From positions 1 to 9,895 of the forward strand of contig QMOL01000080.1 of the NCBI GenBank assembly GCA_003648225.1: 9,895 nucleotides of DNA, given 5' to 3'. This DNA is from Chlamydiota bacterium (GTDB lineage Bacteria; Auribacterota; UBA3054; B51-G9). This document shows, piece after piece, positions 1 to 7,649 of the stretch. Within the stretch, counting starts at the first letter, position 1. The number at the start of each line of letters is the position of its first letter. A program made the translations under genes and the position numbers. The notes under the pieces are model-generated. The model saw only the letters and a program-made list of their open reading frames with translations, was not told where the DNA came from and did not search any database.

Positions 1-163
1 GGCAGCGGTCTTGAACAATATTAACTGAATTAACCGAATATTAAATAATTATTAACTGAATAACGGAAAAAACTTGCTAAGCACTTCCGTTAATAAATAA
101 TCAGTTATTTAATAATTAATTAGCTAAATAGTAAGTTATTTAATAACTCAATAACTAAATAAT
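1..163. promoter_or_regulatory. AT-rich leader with direct and inverted repeats upstream of the CBS-ATPase gene
   Basis: This AT-rich non-coding stretch precedes the first gene. Direct repeats seen: ATTAACTGAAT at 20-30 and 51-61, part of a longer imperfect match of 20-40 with 51-70; and AGTTATTTAATAA at 103-115 and 134-146. Both pairs are offset by 31 bp. Inverted repeats seen: TAACGGAA (61-68) against TTCCGTTA (85-92), and outside it TAACTGA (53-59) against TCAGTTA (101-107), so the dyad is nested. A weak promoter-like pair is TTGCTA (74-79) with AATAAT (96-101), spacer 16. The dyad overlaps that position, which would suit an operator, but this is inference. The first bases could be the tail of an upstream gene (a stop in frame 1 at 22-24), which I cannot verify. 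Confidence 0.4.
61..92. repeat. 8-bp perfect inverted repeat, 16-nt spacer
   Basis: TAACGGAA at 61-68 is exactly matched by its reverse complement TTCCGTTA at 85-92. The spacer holds a small inner dyad, TGCT-A-AGCA (75-83). No T-run follows on either strand, so it does not look like an intrinsic terminator. A protein-binding dyad is more likely. Confidence 0.5.
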
Positions 164-1129
164 ATGAGTGATGCGATTTCATTAAGTACGGTAAAGAAAA
201 ACCACCAGGATATTTCCGTTATAAGCGAGTTGATGTATCAACTGAAAGTGCGCGATGTGATGACAAAAAATGTGTGTACTGTGACGCCTGAAAATACTTT
301 GCGGGAAGTTCAAAAAGCGATGCGCGATAATAAAATTTCCGGTGTGCCGGTGGTGTCAAAAGATAATATACTCGTTGGCATAATCAGCCTCGATGATATC
401 ATTCGCGCGCTTGATTCTGGGGAGATGAATTGCAAAGCGGAAGAAAAGATGACGCGAAATGTTCAAACGGTTGGCGGAAAAGTCTCCGTGATAAAAGCAA
501 TTGACGAAATGGAACAGTGCGGCTTCGGCCGATTGCCGGTCATTGATAAAGAGCATAAGCTTGTTGGGATAGTAACTCATTGGGATGTAGTCAGGAAATT
601 AATTTTTCTTTTACAGGATGTTGTGTTGAAAGCTGAGAAACGCGAGAGAAGTCTCGCTGATACAGCACCTGCAGCGACAAATGAAATTGAAGGAGCGACA
701 TTTGAGTTTGAAGTTTGTAACGATGATTTTGAGAATGCCGGGATTGCAGCCAGCACGGTAAAAAAGCAATTACAAAAGATGGAAGTATCCCCGGCAATAA
801 TCAGGCGTGTAGCCGTTGCGATGTACGAAACAGAAATAAATATAATTATACATTCACTTGGCGGAAAAATGTCTGCCGAGATATTTCCCGACCATATTCG
901 CGTGGTTTCAAAAGACAGGGGGCCTGGAATAGCCAATGTGGAGAAAGCACTAACAGAAGGATTTTCCACCGCATCGGCCAAGGCGCGAGAAATGGGTTTT
1001 GGTGCCGGAATGGGCTTACCGAACATAAAACGCTGTGTGGACAATTTTAAAATAGAATCTTCCGCGGGCGGATCAACAACAATAACCTTTGGCGTTAATT
1101 TCGATGACAAAGGAAATCAATCAAAATAA
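164..1129 (+). CDS. CBS-domain pair fused to an RsbT/RsbW-like ATP-binding (GHKL) domain
   Basis: This 321-residue soluble protein is probably a cytoplasmic signalling factor. Two CBS motifs form a Bateman pair at about 29-83 (VRDVMTKN...GVPVV...LVGIIS) and 93-147 (EEKMTRN...RLPVID...LVGIVT). Such pairs usually bind adenine nucleotides. After a linker, residues 178-312 form a histidine-kinase-type ATPase domain of the anti-sigma/switch-kinase class: an N box with E222 and N226, a G1 box DRGPGI (251-256), and a glycine lid GFGAGMGLPNIK (278-289) before the GGSTTITF strand. The RsbT-style 'GLPNIKR.VD.F.IES' signature is clear. No phospho-acceptor His or receiver domain is seen, so it is not a sensor histidine kinase. 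A plausible role is a serine kinase or anti-sigma regulator gated by nucleotide binding; its target is unknown. The ATG at 164 has no SD. The end overlaps recG by 26 bp, suggesting co-transcription. Confidence 0.92.
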   Translation: MSDAISLSTVKKNHQDISVISELMYQLKVRDVMTKNVCTVTPENTLREVQKAMRDNKISGVPVVSKDNILVGIISLDDIIRALDSGEMNCKAEEKMTRNVQTVGGKVSVIKAIDEMEQCGFGRLPVIDKEHKLVGIVTHWDVVRKLIFLLQDVVLKAEKRERSLADTAPAATNEIEGATFEFEVCNDDFENAGIAASTVKKQLQKMEVSPAIIRRVAVAMYETEINIIIHSLGGKMSAEIFPDHIRVVSKDRGPGIANVEKALTEGFSTASAKAREMGFGAGMGLPNIKRCVDNFKIESSAGGSTTITFGVNFDDKGNQSK

Positions 1130-3305
1130 CAATGTTTTTCAAACCGAACCCGTTTTATCGGCGGAAGAAGTTTTAGACAGTTCCGTGCAATACTTAAAAG
1201 GCGTTGGACCTAAGAGGGCGGCTGCGCTGTTAAAATGCGGAGTCAGAACTGTCTGGGACGCGATCAATTATTTCCCATACCGCCATGAGGACAGGCGGGA
1301 AATAATCCATATTAGAGATGTTAAGAACGGTGAGTTTGTTACTGTTTATGGTTTAGTTGACACTATTGCTTCAAAGAAAACACGTTCCAGAAAGATTATT
1401 GTACAGGTAAGTATAAAAGATGCTTCCGGCTATATCTACGGTGTTTGGTTTAATCAACGGTGGATGAAAGATAAATTCAAAAAAGGGCAGAAAGTTTTAT
1501 TCAGCGGTAAAGCGCAGGTAACGCCTTTTCTTCAAATATCCAATCCGTCAGTTGAGATACTTCCCGATGATTTTTTTCCTGAAGATTATGAGGGGACTTT
1601 AATACCGATTTATCGTTTAACAGAAGAAATTAACGCGCTGGCGATGAGAAAAGTTATTCACGCGGCATTATCGCGCGGTCTTTCTTTTATTGAGGAATAT
1701 TTACCTGAGAAAGTGTTGAAACAATTTTCAATTATGCCGCTTCGGGAAGCATATAAAATAATTCATTCATTTGATTATCCGGCGGAAAAACTTACCGAAC
1801 AGAATATCGCAATCGCGCGGAGAAGAATCGTAATTGATGAATTTTTTGTTATCGCGATGGGATTGCTTATGAAGCGTCGGCGAACGGAGCAATTGCCATA
1901 TAAAATCCATCATAAAAAGCCCGGGGAATTAGTAAAGAAGTTTATTAAGAGTTTGGATTTTACGCTTACCGATGCGCAAAAAAAAGTAACAAGAGAAATT
2001 TCTGATGATCTTGTAAGAAATAAACCGATGAATAGATTGCTGCAAGGCGATGTGGGAAGCGGGAAAACAATTGTTGCTTTGATAGCAATGCTGATTGCGG
2101 TTGATGGTGGTTATCAGGCTGCTTTAATGGCTCCAACGGAGGTACTTGCGCGACAGCATTATAAAACTATCAGGAATCAACTTAGCGGAACAGAAGTGGA
2201 TGTAAAAATATTAACAGGAAGTACGAAAGCTAAAGCCAAGCGGGATATCCGCGCGGATATTTCCGAAGGTAAACCGGAAATAATAATAGGCACACACGCA
2301 TTGATACAAACCGGAGTTGAAATGCCCAAGCTTGGCCTTGCGGTAATCGATGAGCAACATAAATTCGGAGTTATGCAGAGAAATCAATTGCGTGGCGAAG
2401 CAGAGCAAATAGATGTTCTTGTAATGACAGCAACGCCGATTCCGCGAAGTCTTGCTTTAACGGTGTACGGGGATTTATCAATTTCAACGATTGATGAGAT
2501 GCCGAAAGGAAGGATACCGATAAAGACTTATGTAATTCGTCCGGAAAGATTGGCGCGAGTGTGGGAATTTATTCGTAAGCAGGTTAACGCGGGCAGGCAG
2601 GCGTATATAGTTTATCCATTAATAGATGAGTCGGATAAATTGCCGTTAAAACCTGCGGTGGCGATGTATAAAAAACTGAAAGAAGAAATATTTCCGGAAT
2701 TAACCGTTGGACTTGTTCACGGTCGTGTAAAAGCTGATGAAAAAGAAACCGTGATGAATTCATTTCGCGAAGGGAAAACTGATATTCTTGTTTCTACAAC
2801 CGTTATTGAAGTGGGTATCGACGTACCTAATGCGACTGTTATGGTCATTGAAGAAGCACATCGATTTGGACTCGCGCAATTGCATCAGCTGCGGGGAAGA
2901 ATAGGCCGTGGGGGAGAAACATCATATTGTGTACTTGTGAATAATGATAAAGATGACCGTCTGGTTCAGGGAAAAAATAAAATTCCGTTGCAGCAGGAAT
3001 TAATTGAAACGACATCGAACTCGCGCCTGGCAATTATGTCGGAAACGAATGATGGTTTTAGAATAGCAGAAGAAGATTTGAAGATTCGTGGTCCCGGTGA
3101 ATTTTTTGGAATTGAGCAGACCGGGCTCCCGGCATTGAAAATTGCCGATTTAATCGGAGATGAAGAAGAACTAAGGTTATCACGACATATTGCTGATACA
3201 TTATATCAATATCGCGATACGTTAAAATCAGAAACACGAAAAAAAATTCGCTGCAGATTACAACGTGCTTTTGGTAAAACTATTCGCGGTGTTGATGCGG
3301 GCTGA
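1104..3305 (+). CDS. recG: ATP-dependent DNA helicase RecG
   Basis: RecG remodels stalled replication forks and branch-migrates Holliday junctions using ATP, in the cytoplasm. From the ATG at 1104 the protein has 733 residues, normal for the family. The N-terminal helix-hairpin element LKGVGPKRA (31-39) and FPYRHEDR (57-64) lead into the OB-fold wedge domain, which grips the junction. Helicase motifs are complete: Walker A GDVGSGKT (315-322), Walker B/DEAH-like DEQHKFGV (416-423; often DEQHRFGV), TATPIPRS (442-449) and motif VI QLRGRIGRG (595-603). The C-terminal region has the RecG-typical DGFRIAEEDLKIRGPGEFFG stretch. An upstream in-frame TTG at 1089 would add five residues, but ATG 1104 is the better start. 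No SD precedes either, and since the start lies inside the upstream gene, translational coupling is likely. No break or missing motif is seen. Confidence 0.98.
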   Translation: MTKEINQNNNVFQTEPVLSAEEVLDSSVQYLKGVGPKRAAALLKCGVRTVWDAINYFPYRHEDRREIIHIRDVKNGEFVTVYGLVDTIASKKTRSRKIIVQVSIKDASGYIYGVWFNQRWMKDKFKKGQKVLFSGKAQVTPFLQISNPSVEILPDDFFPEDYEGTLIPIYRLTEEINALAMRKVIHAALSRGLSFIEEYLPEKVLKQFSIMPLREAYKIIHSFDYPAEKLTEQNIAIARRRIVIDEFFVIAMGLLMKRRRTEQLPYKIHHKKPGELVKKFIKSLDFTLTDAQKKVTREISDDLVRNKPMNRLLQGDVGSGKTIVALIAMLIAVDGGYQAALMAPTEVLARQHYKTIRNQLSGTEVDVKILTGSTKAKAKRDIRADISEGKPEIIIGTHALIQTGVEMPKLGLAVIDEQHKFGVMQRNQLRGEAEQIDVLVMTATPIPRSLALTVYGDLSISTIDEMPKGRIPIKTYVIRPERLARVWEFIRKQVNAGRQAYIVYPLIDESDKLPLKPAVAMYKKLKEEIFPELTVGLVHGRVKADEKETVMNSFREGKTDILVSTTVIEVGIDVPNATVMVIEEAHRFGLAQLHQLRGRIGRGGETSYCVLVNNDKDDRLVQGKNKIPLQQELIETTSNSRLAIMSETNDGFRIAEEDLKIRGPGEFFGIEQTGLPALKIADLIGDEEELRLSRHIADTLYQYRDTLKSETRKKIRCRLQRAFGKTIRGVDAG

Positions 3306-3343
3306 GATATGTTATTTGTGTATTACAACACTTTTGAATGATT

Positions 3344-3374
3344 ACTGTGCCGAACAACCGTAGCCAACGGCAGT
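3344..3374. other. Possible hairpin in the recG downstream intergenic region
   Basis: ACTG (3344-3347) plus CCG (3350-3352), with a 2-nt bulge, can pair with CGGCAGT (3368-3374). An alternative inner stem is CCGT (3358-3361) with ACGG (3367-3370). The next bases are purine-rich (AGAAAAGAAAAAA), not a T-run, so this is not a standard intrinsic terminator for recG. Otherwise 3306-3439 shows nothing I can name. Confidence 0.25.
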
Positions 3375-3439
3375 AGCTAGAAAAGAAAAAATCAGATTAA
3401 TTGTTAAAAACCGGCTGCTTTTGGTAATAAGGTAAGATA

Positions 3440-3468
3440 TTGGAAAAAATTCAGGTTTATGCTATAAT
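3440..3468 (+). promoter_or_regulatory. Sigma70-like promoter with extended -10
   Basis: The -35-like TTGGAA (3440-3445) is followed by a 17-bp spacer and a perfect TATAAT (3463-3468), preceded by TG at 3460-3461, giving an extended -10 (TGCTATAAT). Transcription would start near 3474-3476, only a few bases before the ATG at 3479, so the message would be almost leaderless. The -35 matches consensus at 4 of 6 bases. Confidence 0.6.
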
Positions 3469-3478
3469 GTTAGATAGT

Positions 3479-4342
3479 ATGATAAACATTAAATTTATAG
3501 ATTTAAGAGTTGCTTTAACATGTTCCATAATTTCTCTATGTGCTTATGGTTCACAGGTAAGTGATATTCATTTACTTTCCCGACCTGCTGAGTTATTGGC
3601 TGATTGGCGTGTAAACGGACAATTGGTGAATGTTACTGTTTCCGCGAAGCCGGGATATATAATCAGTAAATCCGATTACGGAGTAACAGCGGTAGGTAAT
3701 CTTGTTTTTGTTTGGTCCGAGCGATTGCAAAGCAGGAATGACAACGATATTTTTGCACAGATGTTTTTTGTTGACGGGACAAAGAAATGGAATACCGACA
3801 GTTTTCCTGTGAATATTTTTCGTGGAAATCAAACAAATCCAAAAGTTGTGCCGTCTATGGATGGAGGTTTTTTTGTTGTGTGGCAAAGTGACAGCGCGGG
3901 CAAAAATAATATAAATATCTGGTGCCAGCGCTTTTCTCAAGATGGCGAAGCGGTGTGGGCAACTCCTATCCCTGTTTGTGCTTTTTCGGGTAATCAGATT
4001 AATCCTGTTATTGCAGATGATATCGATGGCAGTATTTTAGTCGCGTGGGAAGATTACCGCCGGGGGAATGCCGATATTTACGGCCAAAGAATTGAACAGG
4101 ACGGTTCATTTACCGGACCGGAAGACGGGGCGGCGATAGATGTATCAGCGGGTGACCAAACGAACGTGAAATTTGTATTTGATAATAATGGTCAACCTGC
4201 ATCATTAAAATGGAAAAGTACACGTAAAGGTTTTTCAAAGCCTGTGGTTGTTGAAACTGATATATCCAAAATGCCGATACCGGAGCCGGGGATATTTTTC
4301 TTATTTTTTCTTGTTAATTATTTTCTAATTAGAAAAGCTTGA
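3479..4342 (+). CDS. Small exported PEP-CTERM protein with three W-(D/N)I-Q repeats
   Basis: This predicted 287-residue secreted protein probably sits at the cell surface. Residues 1-24 look like a signal peptide: a short basic start, a hydrophobic core VALTCSIISLCAYG, then S-Q. Three similar segments follow: W79...DIFAQ...DGTKKW (about 78-104), W135...NIWCQ...DGEAVW (134-160) and W190...DIYGQ...DGSF (188-211), about 53-56 residues apart. This pattern resembles beta-propeller-like repeats of secreted proteins, but three copies are too few for a closed propeller. The C-terminus has PEP (268-270), a hydrophobic helix rich in Phe/Leu and the end RKA: a PEP-CTERM signal recognised by exosortase. 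An in-frame TTG at 3440 has an SD-like AAGGT (3429-3433) but would add acidic residues before the signal peptide and coincides with the -35 box, so ATG 3479 is preferred, with some doubt. The function is not known. Confidence 0.85.
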   Translation: MINIKFIDLRVALTCSIISLCAYGSQVSDIHLLSRPAELLADWRVNGQLVNVTVSAKPGYIISKSDYGVTAVGNLVFVWSERLQSRNDNDIFAQMFFVDGTKKWNTDSFPVNIFRGNQTNPKVVPSMDGGFFVVWQSDSAGKNNINIWCQRFSQDGEAVWATPIPVCAFSGNQINPVIADDIDGSILVAWEDYRRGNADIYGQRIEQDGSFTGPEDGAAIDVSAGDQTNVKFVFDNNGQPASLKWKSTRKGFSKPVVVETDISKMPIPEPGIFFLFFLVNYFLIRKA

Positions 4343-4359
4343 TGTTTTCGAGAAGTTTT
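4321..4359. terminator. Possible bidirectional terminator between convergent genes
   Basis: TTTTCTAATTAGAAAA (4321-4336) is a perfect 16-bp palindrome at the end of the + strand gene. Overlapping it, AAAA-g-CTT (4333-4340) can pair with AAGTTTT (4353-4359), giving an AT-rich stem with T-runs leaving in both directions. The site lies where the two genes meet tail to tail, with 15 bp between stop codons. The stems contain almost no G or C, so they would be weak. Confidence 0.35.
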
Positions 4360-7300
4360 AATTTACACTACGTTTGGTACAATAATAAATCATAAATGAT
4401 AAATAGTAAATAATAAATAAAACCGGCTCAGGTATTATTTCAAGTGAAAGTCGTTTTGTCGTTGAGCGAGCGAGTTCATCTTCGATTTCAAAAGTTAATA
4501 TCTTTGTTCCCGGCTCGGTTGGAGTACCTGTAATTGTGCCATCGATATTGAAGACCAAACCACTTTGCAAGGTTCCGGAGATGAGTGACCAGGAGGTTAT
4601 CCCGACAGTACCTGTCGACAAAAGTTGTTGATTGTAGGCGACATTAATTATTCCCTGATCGAGATTTGTATTTAAGATAGAAATATCAATAGTATTTTCA
4701 GGCATAAAGTAAGCATTGTCAATTTCAAGAGTTAAATTTGCTCCGTGGCCCGGATCAATTCTAAAATATCTGATATAGCCTGTCCAGTTTGGGTCGGAGG
4801 AGAAATCTAATTTAACGATGTGCCATTGGCCGTCACGGGGAACGGATTTAGTCGTTGCGAAAAAGCCTCCGATAGTAGGAAAATAATAAAATTGAAAAGT
4901 TTCATTTCCGCCTGAAGGGGGAGTCATTCTAACCCGTGTATAGAATTTTTTGTACAAATCCGCGTTAATTCCCGAACTTCCGGTGTGAAAGAACGCGTAA
5001 GGGTCACCGTTAGTTACAGCAGCTTTCCATATTCCGTTTGTAACAGATGGAGTTCCCATAGCGTGAGTTGAAGAGATATCCTCAGCGCGTGAGAAATCCC
5101 ATACACGTATAAACATTGATAGCGGAGCGGTCCACGGTGAAACTTTTCCGTTTGATGATTCCGAGCGAACGCGCCACCAGAACAAACCGTCCGGGATAAT
5201 ATTTTCGTTATAAGCATTTGTGCAGTTGATCAATCCTGAACGCGAATAGACGACATTTGAGAATTCAAAATCGGTGGCAACCTGCAATGAATAAGTTATA
5301 TCCGGCGCGGAAGGTTCAATCGGTTTTGTCCACGTAAAAGCAGGCAAAGGTGAATTAACAACCGTGTCCGGCGCGGTGATTTGTGGCGTAGTAAGTTCAG
5401 GAGAAACAGTCAAGTACTCAAGCGAAAAATTTGCGTTTGCGACGTTAACGGGATCAATCCTGAAGATTTTTATTTTTCCTGACCAATTAAAATTATTTGA
5501 TAAATTTAATTCGTAAGAATGAGTTCCGGATTGAATCGGAATAGAATCCCAAAATGGTCCGCCGGTTCTTGTCCACCAGTAAAATTGCGCGGAAGCATTT
5601 GCTGAACTTGTCATTTTAAAGCGAATAACTTTACGTTTTTCGGCATCGATGTATGCACGGTCAGCGGCGTTGTTTTTATCAGTTGCTAAATAAAAGTAAC
5701 CGTCACCCGATGTATCAATTCCACTGATTGAACCTGCGGCAAAAGTTAAATTGGAAAGATTTTGCGGGTTGTAAGTTTCATCTGAAGAATCGAAATTCCA
5801 ATAATGATTTGCCGTAAAATTTATCCAATCGATTTTAATTTTATTGGCTATATTTGCGCCGGGATAAAATTTAATTTCATCGATGTCTTTTTCACGCCAG
5901 TTCGGATCGTCCAATAGATGTATTTTGTAAATATTCCATCCCTGTTTGGGAGTGAAATTTATTGAATAAGAAGAACCACCGCTGTCCCGCCATTCAATTT
6001 TACCGGTACCGGCGGGAGGGTTTTCGATGTACATTCTGAATGAACCCGCGCAATAATCATCTGAAACCAAATAATGAGAGCTTTCATCTAATTCCAGCGA
6101 AATTGTTGGATCGGCTGAATTTATTGTTGCAGCCATATAACCATTTGTATAATAAATTGAAGAAAGACCGGATGAACTTTCTATGCTGTCGCTGTCGCTC
6201 ATCGGCCAAATAATATTTCTCGAATCCGGTGCGGTTTCATAAAATTTCAGTCCCGTATAACTGTCAGCTGAATGGTCGGAAATAAATTGTTGAAGAGCGG
6301 ATTCAAATGCAGTGCCGAAAATTTGGTAAGTAGGCTGACCGTACCATGCGTAAGGGCATACAACATGTCCTTTTGAGTTCCAAACGGAATTTAGCGCGGA
6401 AAGATTTTGAGATACCGAAGAAGATAAAGGATTATATTCAAAAATTCCCCAAATTTTGTCGTTGGCGTACATCGCGTTGAAAATAGTTGTGTCCCATGTG
6501 CGTGATCCATAAGTTGTAATTCCGTTTGCGCCGTTTAAGACAAAAGTAGTTGTCCACGGGCTTGCGTATTTTCGTTCGTGTTCACTTGTAGTCGCCGGAT
6601 TAAAAGGAATTTGATGACCGTAAGTTCTGTCGGGACTCCAACCGGCTTCCACAGTCCAGGTGATTTGTGCCTGTTCCATATTGTTAACCATTATGATGCG
6701 AAAATCATTCCACTTTTGCCAGTAGGAACCTGAAGTCCAGTCAATAGAGGTTGGCGGTTCAACATCATCCCACGAAGAATAAGAAAAGCCGAACGCGTTA
6801 TTGAAATCCGTAAGGGAGGAGTACTGTCCTTGTCCTGCATATAATCCGCTGCCGCTTAACCAGTCGCGGAATTCCTGTTTTGCGGAATTACTGTAATCAC
6901 AATATTCATCGTTTGCGGCGGCGTTCTGAGCATATTCGGATGACATGGTCGCAAAGACAAGGAGGTCAGGATGATGTTCCCGATACCAGTTTAACATTCC
7001 TGTGGCCATCCGATTATTTCTACCCACGTAATTTTGGATTATTTGTGCGTTTCTGGAAAGCGAAAGCTGCATTTCAAGGTAAGGAGAGAATGTTCCTGCC
7101 TGCTCATTAGTATAGGGATTTTGCGGAAGGGAAGATTTTCTGATATTTCCGTTTTGATCTTTTTGGAGGAATTCGCCATCGTTATATTTTTCGAGATAAT
7201 TATGCAGAATATCTACTGATTGATCGGCTGTATCGCCCCAGGGCATCCCATTAACATTAAAACCGATCGGCAGGTTACTTTTCTGGGAATTAATCATTTG

Positions 7301-7630
7301 TCTGCCGAGTTCAGTATTATCATAAATATAATTGTAATAATTATTTTCCGTATGCAGGAGAAACCATGCGCCGCCCGAGAAGCCGATTTTGAGGTTTTTA
7401 GGCATTGCCCCGCCGTTTTGTGACAGCATTCTTTGTCGATAACTATAAAGACTGTTTGTAAGGTCATTTGGATTTGTGTTAAACCCGCCGAGGGTCATAA
7501 TATAAAAAGTTTTATAATATGTTTCATCAATTGGATCGGCATTAACTTGAGTAGCAAAAAATAAGAATAAAAAGACAATAAAAAACGCCCACTTCACATA
7601 ATCAGGTGAAGTTGAAAAGTGATTCTTCAT
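4358..7630 (-). CDS. Secreted GH42-like multidomain protein with Fn3, He_PIG and PEP-CTERM
   Basis: This 1090-residue protein is probably a surface-anchored glycan-acting enzyme. A signal peptide (hydrophobic core WAFFIVFLFLFFA, cleavage near NADP at 30-33) precedes about 450 residues resembling a GH42/beta-galactosidase-type TIM barrel. FRDWL (254-258), SSLTDFNNAFGFSYSSWDD and EPP (271-293) and WQKWNDFR (304-311) follow the order of 'FR.WL...YGSL..LN.AWGT.FWSW...PP...W.DF'. E232 (SSEYAQN) is a candidate acid/base; E328 or E398 might be the nucleophile. These are guesses by position. Then come three related beta-sandwich modules (about 495-607, 609-743, 843-978; shared end W.G.I..FRIDP), an Fn3-like domain (745-840) before the third, an He_PIG-type Ig domain (about 986-1065, GTITGTPTEPG), and a PEP-CTERM tail with PEP at 1067-1069. 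The start ATG 7630 leads directly into the signal peptide; a TTG at 7669 is in frame but overlaps the upstream gene. It is 19 bp downstream of the glycosyltransferase, so one operon is likely. No SD is seen. Confidence 0.9.
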   Translation of the reverse strand: MKNHFSTSPDYVKWAFFIVFLFLFFATQVNADPIDETYYKTFYIMTLGGFNTNPNDLTNSLYSYRQRMLSQNGGAMPKNLKIGFSGGAWFLLHTENNYYNYIYDNTELGRQMINSQKSNLPIGFNVNGMPWGDTADQSVDILHNYLEKYNDGEFLQKDQNGNIRKSSLPQNPYTNEQAGTFSPYLEMQLSLSRNAQIIQNYVGRNNRMATGMLNWYREHHPDLLVFATMSSEYAQNAAANDEYCDYSNSAKQEFRDWLSGSGLYAGQGQYSSLTDFNNAFGFSYSSWDDVEPPTSIDWTSGSYWQKWNDFRIIMVNNMEQAQITWTVEAGWSPDRTYGHQIPFNPATTSEHERKYASPWTTTFVLNGANGITTYGSRTWDTTIFNAMYANDKIWGIFEYNPLSSSVSQNLSALNSVWNSKGHVVCPYAWYGQPTYQIFGTAFESALQQFISDHSADSYTGLKFYETAPDSRNIIWPMSDSDSIESSSGLSSIYYTNGYMAATINSADPTISLELDESSHYLVSDDYCAGSFRMYIENPPAGTGKIEWRDSGGSSYSINFTPKQGWNIYKIHLLDDPNWREKDIDEIKFYPGANIANKIKIDWINFTANHYWNFDSSDETYNPQNLSNLTFAAGSISGIDTSGDGYFYLATDKNNAADRAYIDAEKRKVIRFKMTSSANASAQFYWWTRTGGPFWDSIPIQSGTHSYELNLSNNFNWSGKIKIFRIDPVNVANANFSLEYLTVSPELTTPQITAPDTVVNSPLPAFTWTKPIEPSAPDITYSLQVATDFEFSNVVYSRSGLINCTNAYNENIIPDGLFWWRVRSESSNGKVSPWTAPLSMFIRVWDFSRAEDISSTHAMGTPSVTNGIWKAAVTNGDPYAFFHTGSSGINADLYKKFYTRVRMTPPSGGNETFQFYYFPTIGGFFATTKSVPRDGQWHIVKLDFSSDPNWTGYIRYFRIDPGHGANLTLEIDNAYFMPENTIDISILNTNLDQGIINVAYNQQLLSTGTVGITSWSLISGTLQSGLVFNIDGTITGTPTEPGTKILTFEIEDELARSTTKRLSLEIIPEPVLFIIYYLSFMIYYCTKRSVN
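4385..4419. repeat. 7-bp tandem repeat (about five ATAAATN units) inside the PEP-CTERM coding end
   Basis: Five heptads read ATAAATC, ATAAATG, ATAAATA, GTAAATA and ATAAATA on the + strand. On the - strand this array encodes most of the hydrophobic helix of the PEP-CTERM tail (LFIIYYLSFMIYY). Since 7 is not a multiple of 3, the repeat is read in all three frames in turn and stays hydrophobic in each. Confidence 0.7.
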
Positions 7631-7649
7631 GTATGTGTGGATGTTATTG

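Noticed and set aside
1..24. C-terminal end of an upstream gene (frame 1 stop at 22-24)
   Set aside because: Only seven codons are visible, so coding cannot be told from chance.
61..92. Integron attC site or transposon end
   Set aside because: The dyad lacks the paired RYYYAAC/GTTRRRY core, there is no integrase, transposase or target-site duplication, and the neighbouring genes are housekeeping-type.
1089..1103. TTG start extending RecG by five residues
   Set aside because: ATG at 1104 is a better start and neither has an SD; the extra residues match no RecG feature.
577..1110. 177-codon open frame on the minus strand
   Set aside because: It lies wholly opposite the CBS-ATPase gene, whose motifs are certain, and its translation has no recognisable domain.
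3344..3374. Intrinsic terminator of recG
   Set aside because: The hairpin is bulged and has no T-run after it on the + strand; kept only as a possible structure.
3593..3940. 115-codon open frame on the minus strand
   Set aside because: It is antisense to the repeat region of the PEP-CTERM gene and shows no domain or start signal of its own.
6880..7423. Three short plus-strand open frames
   Set aside because: They are shadows of the GH42-like coding region, with no promoter, SD or recognisable product.
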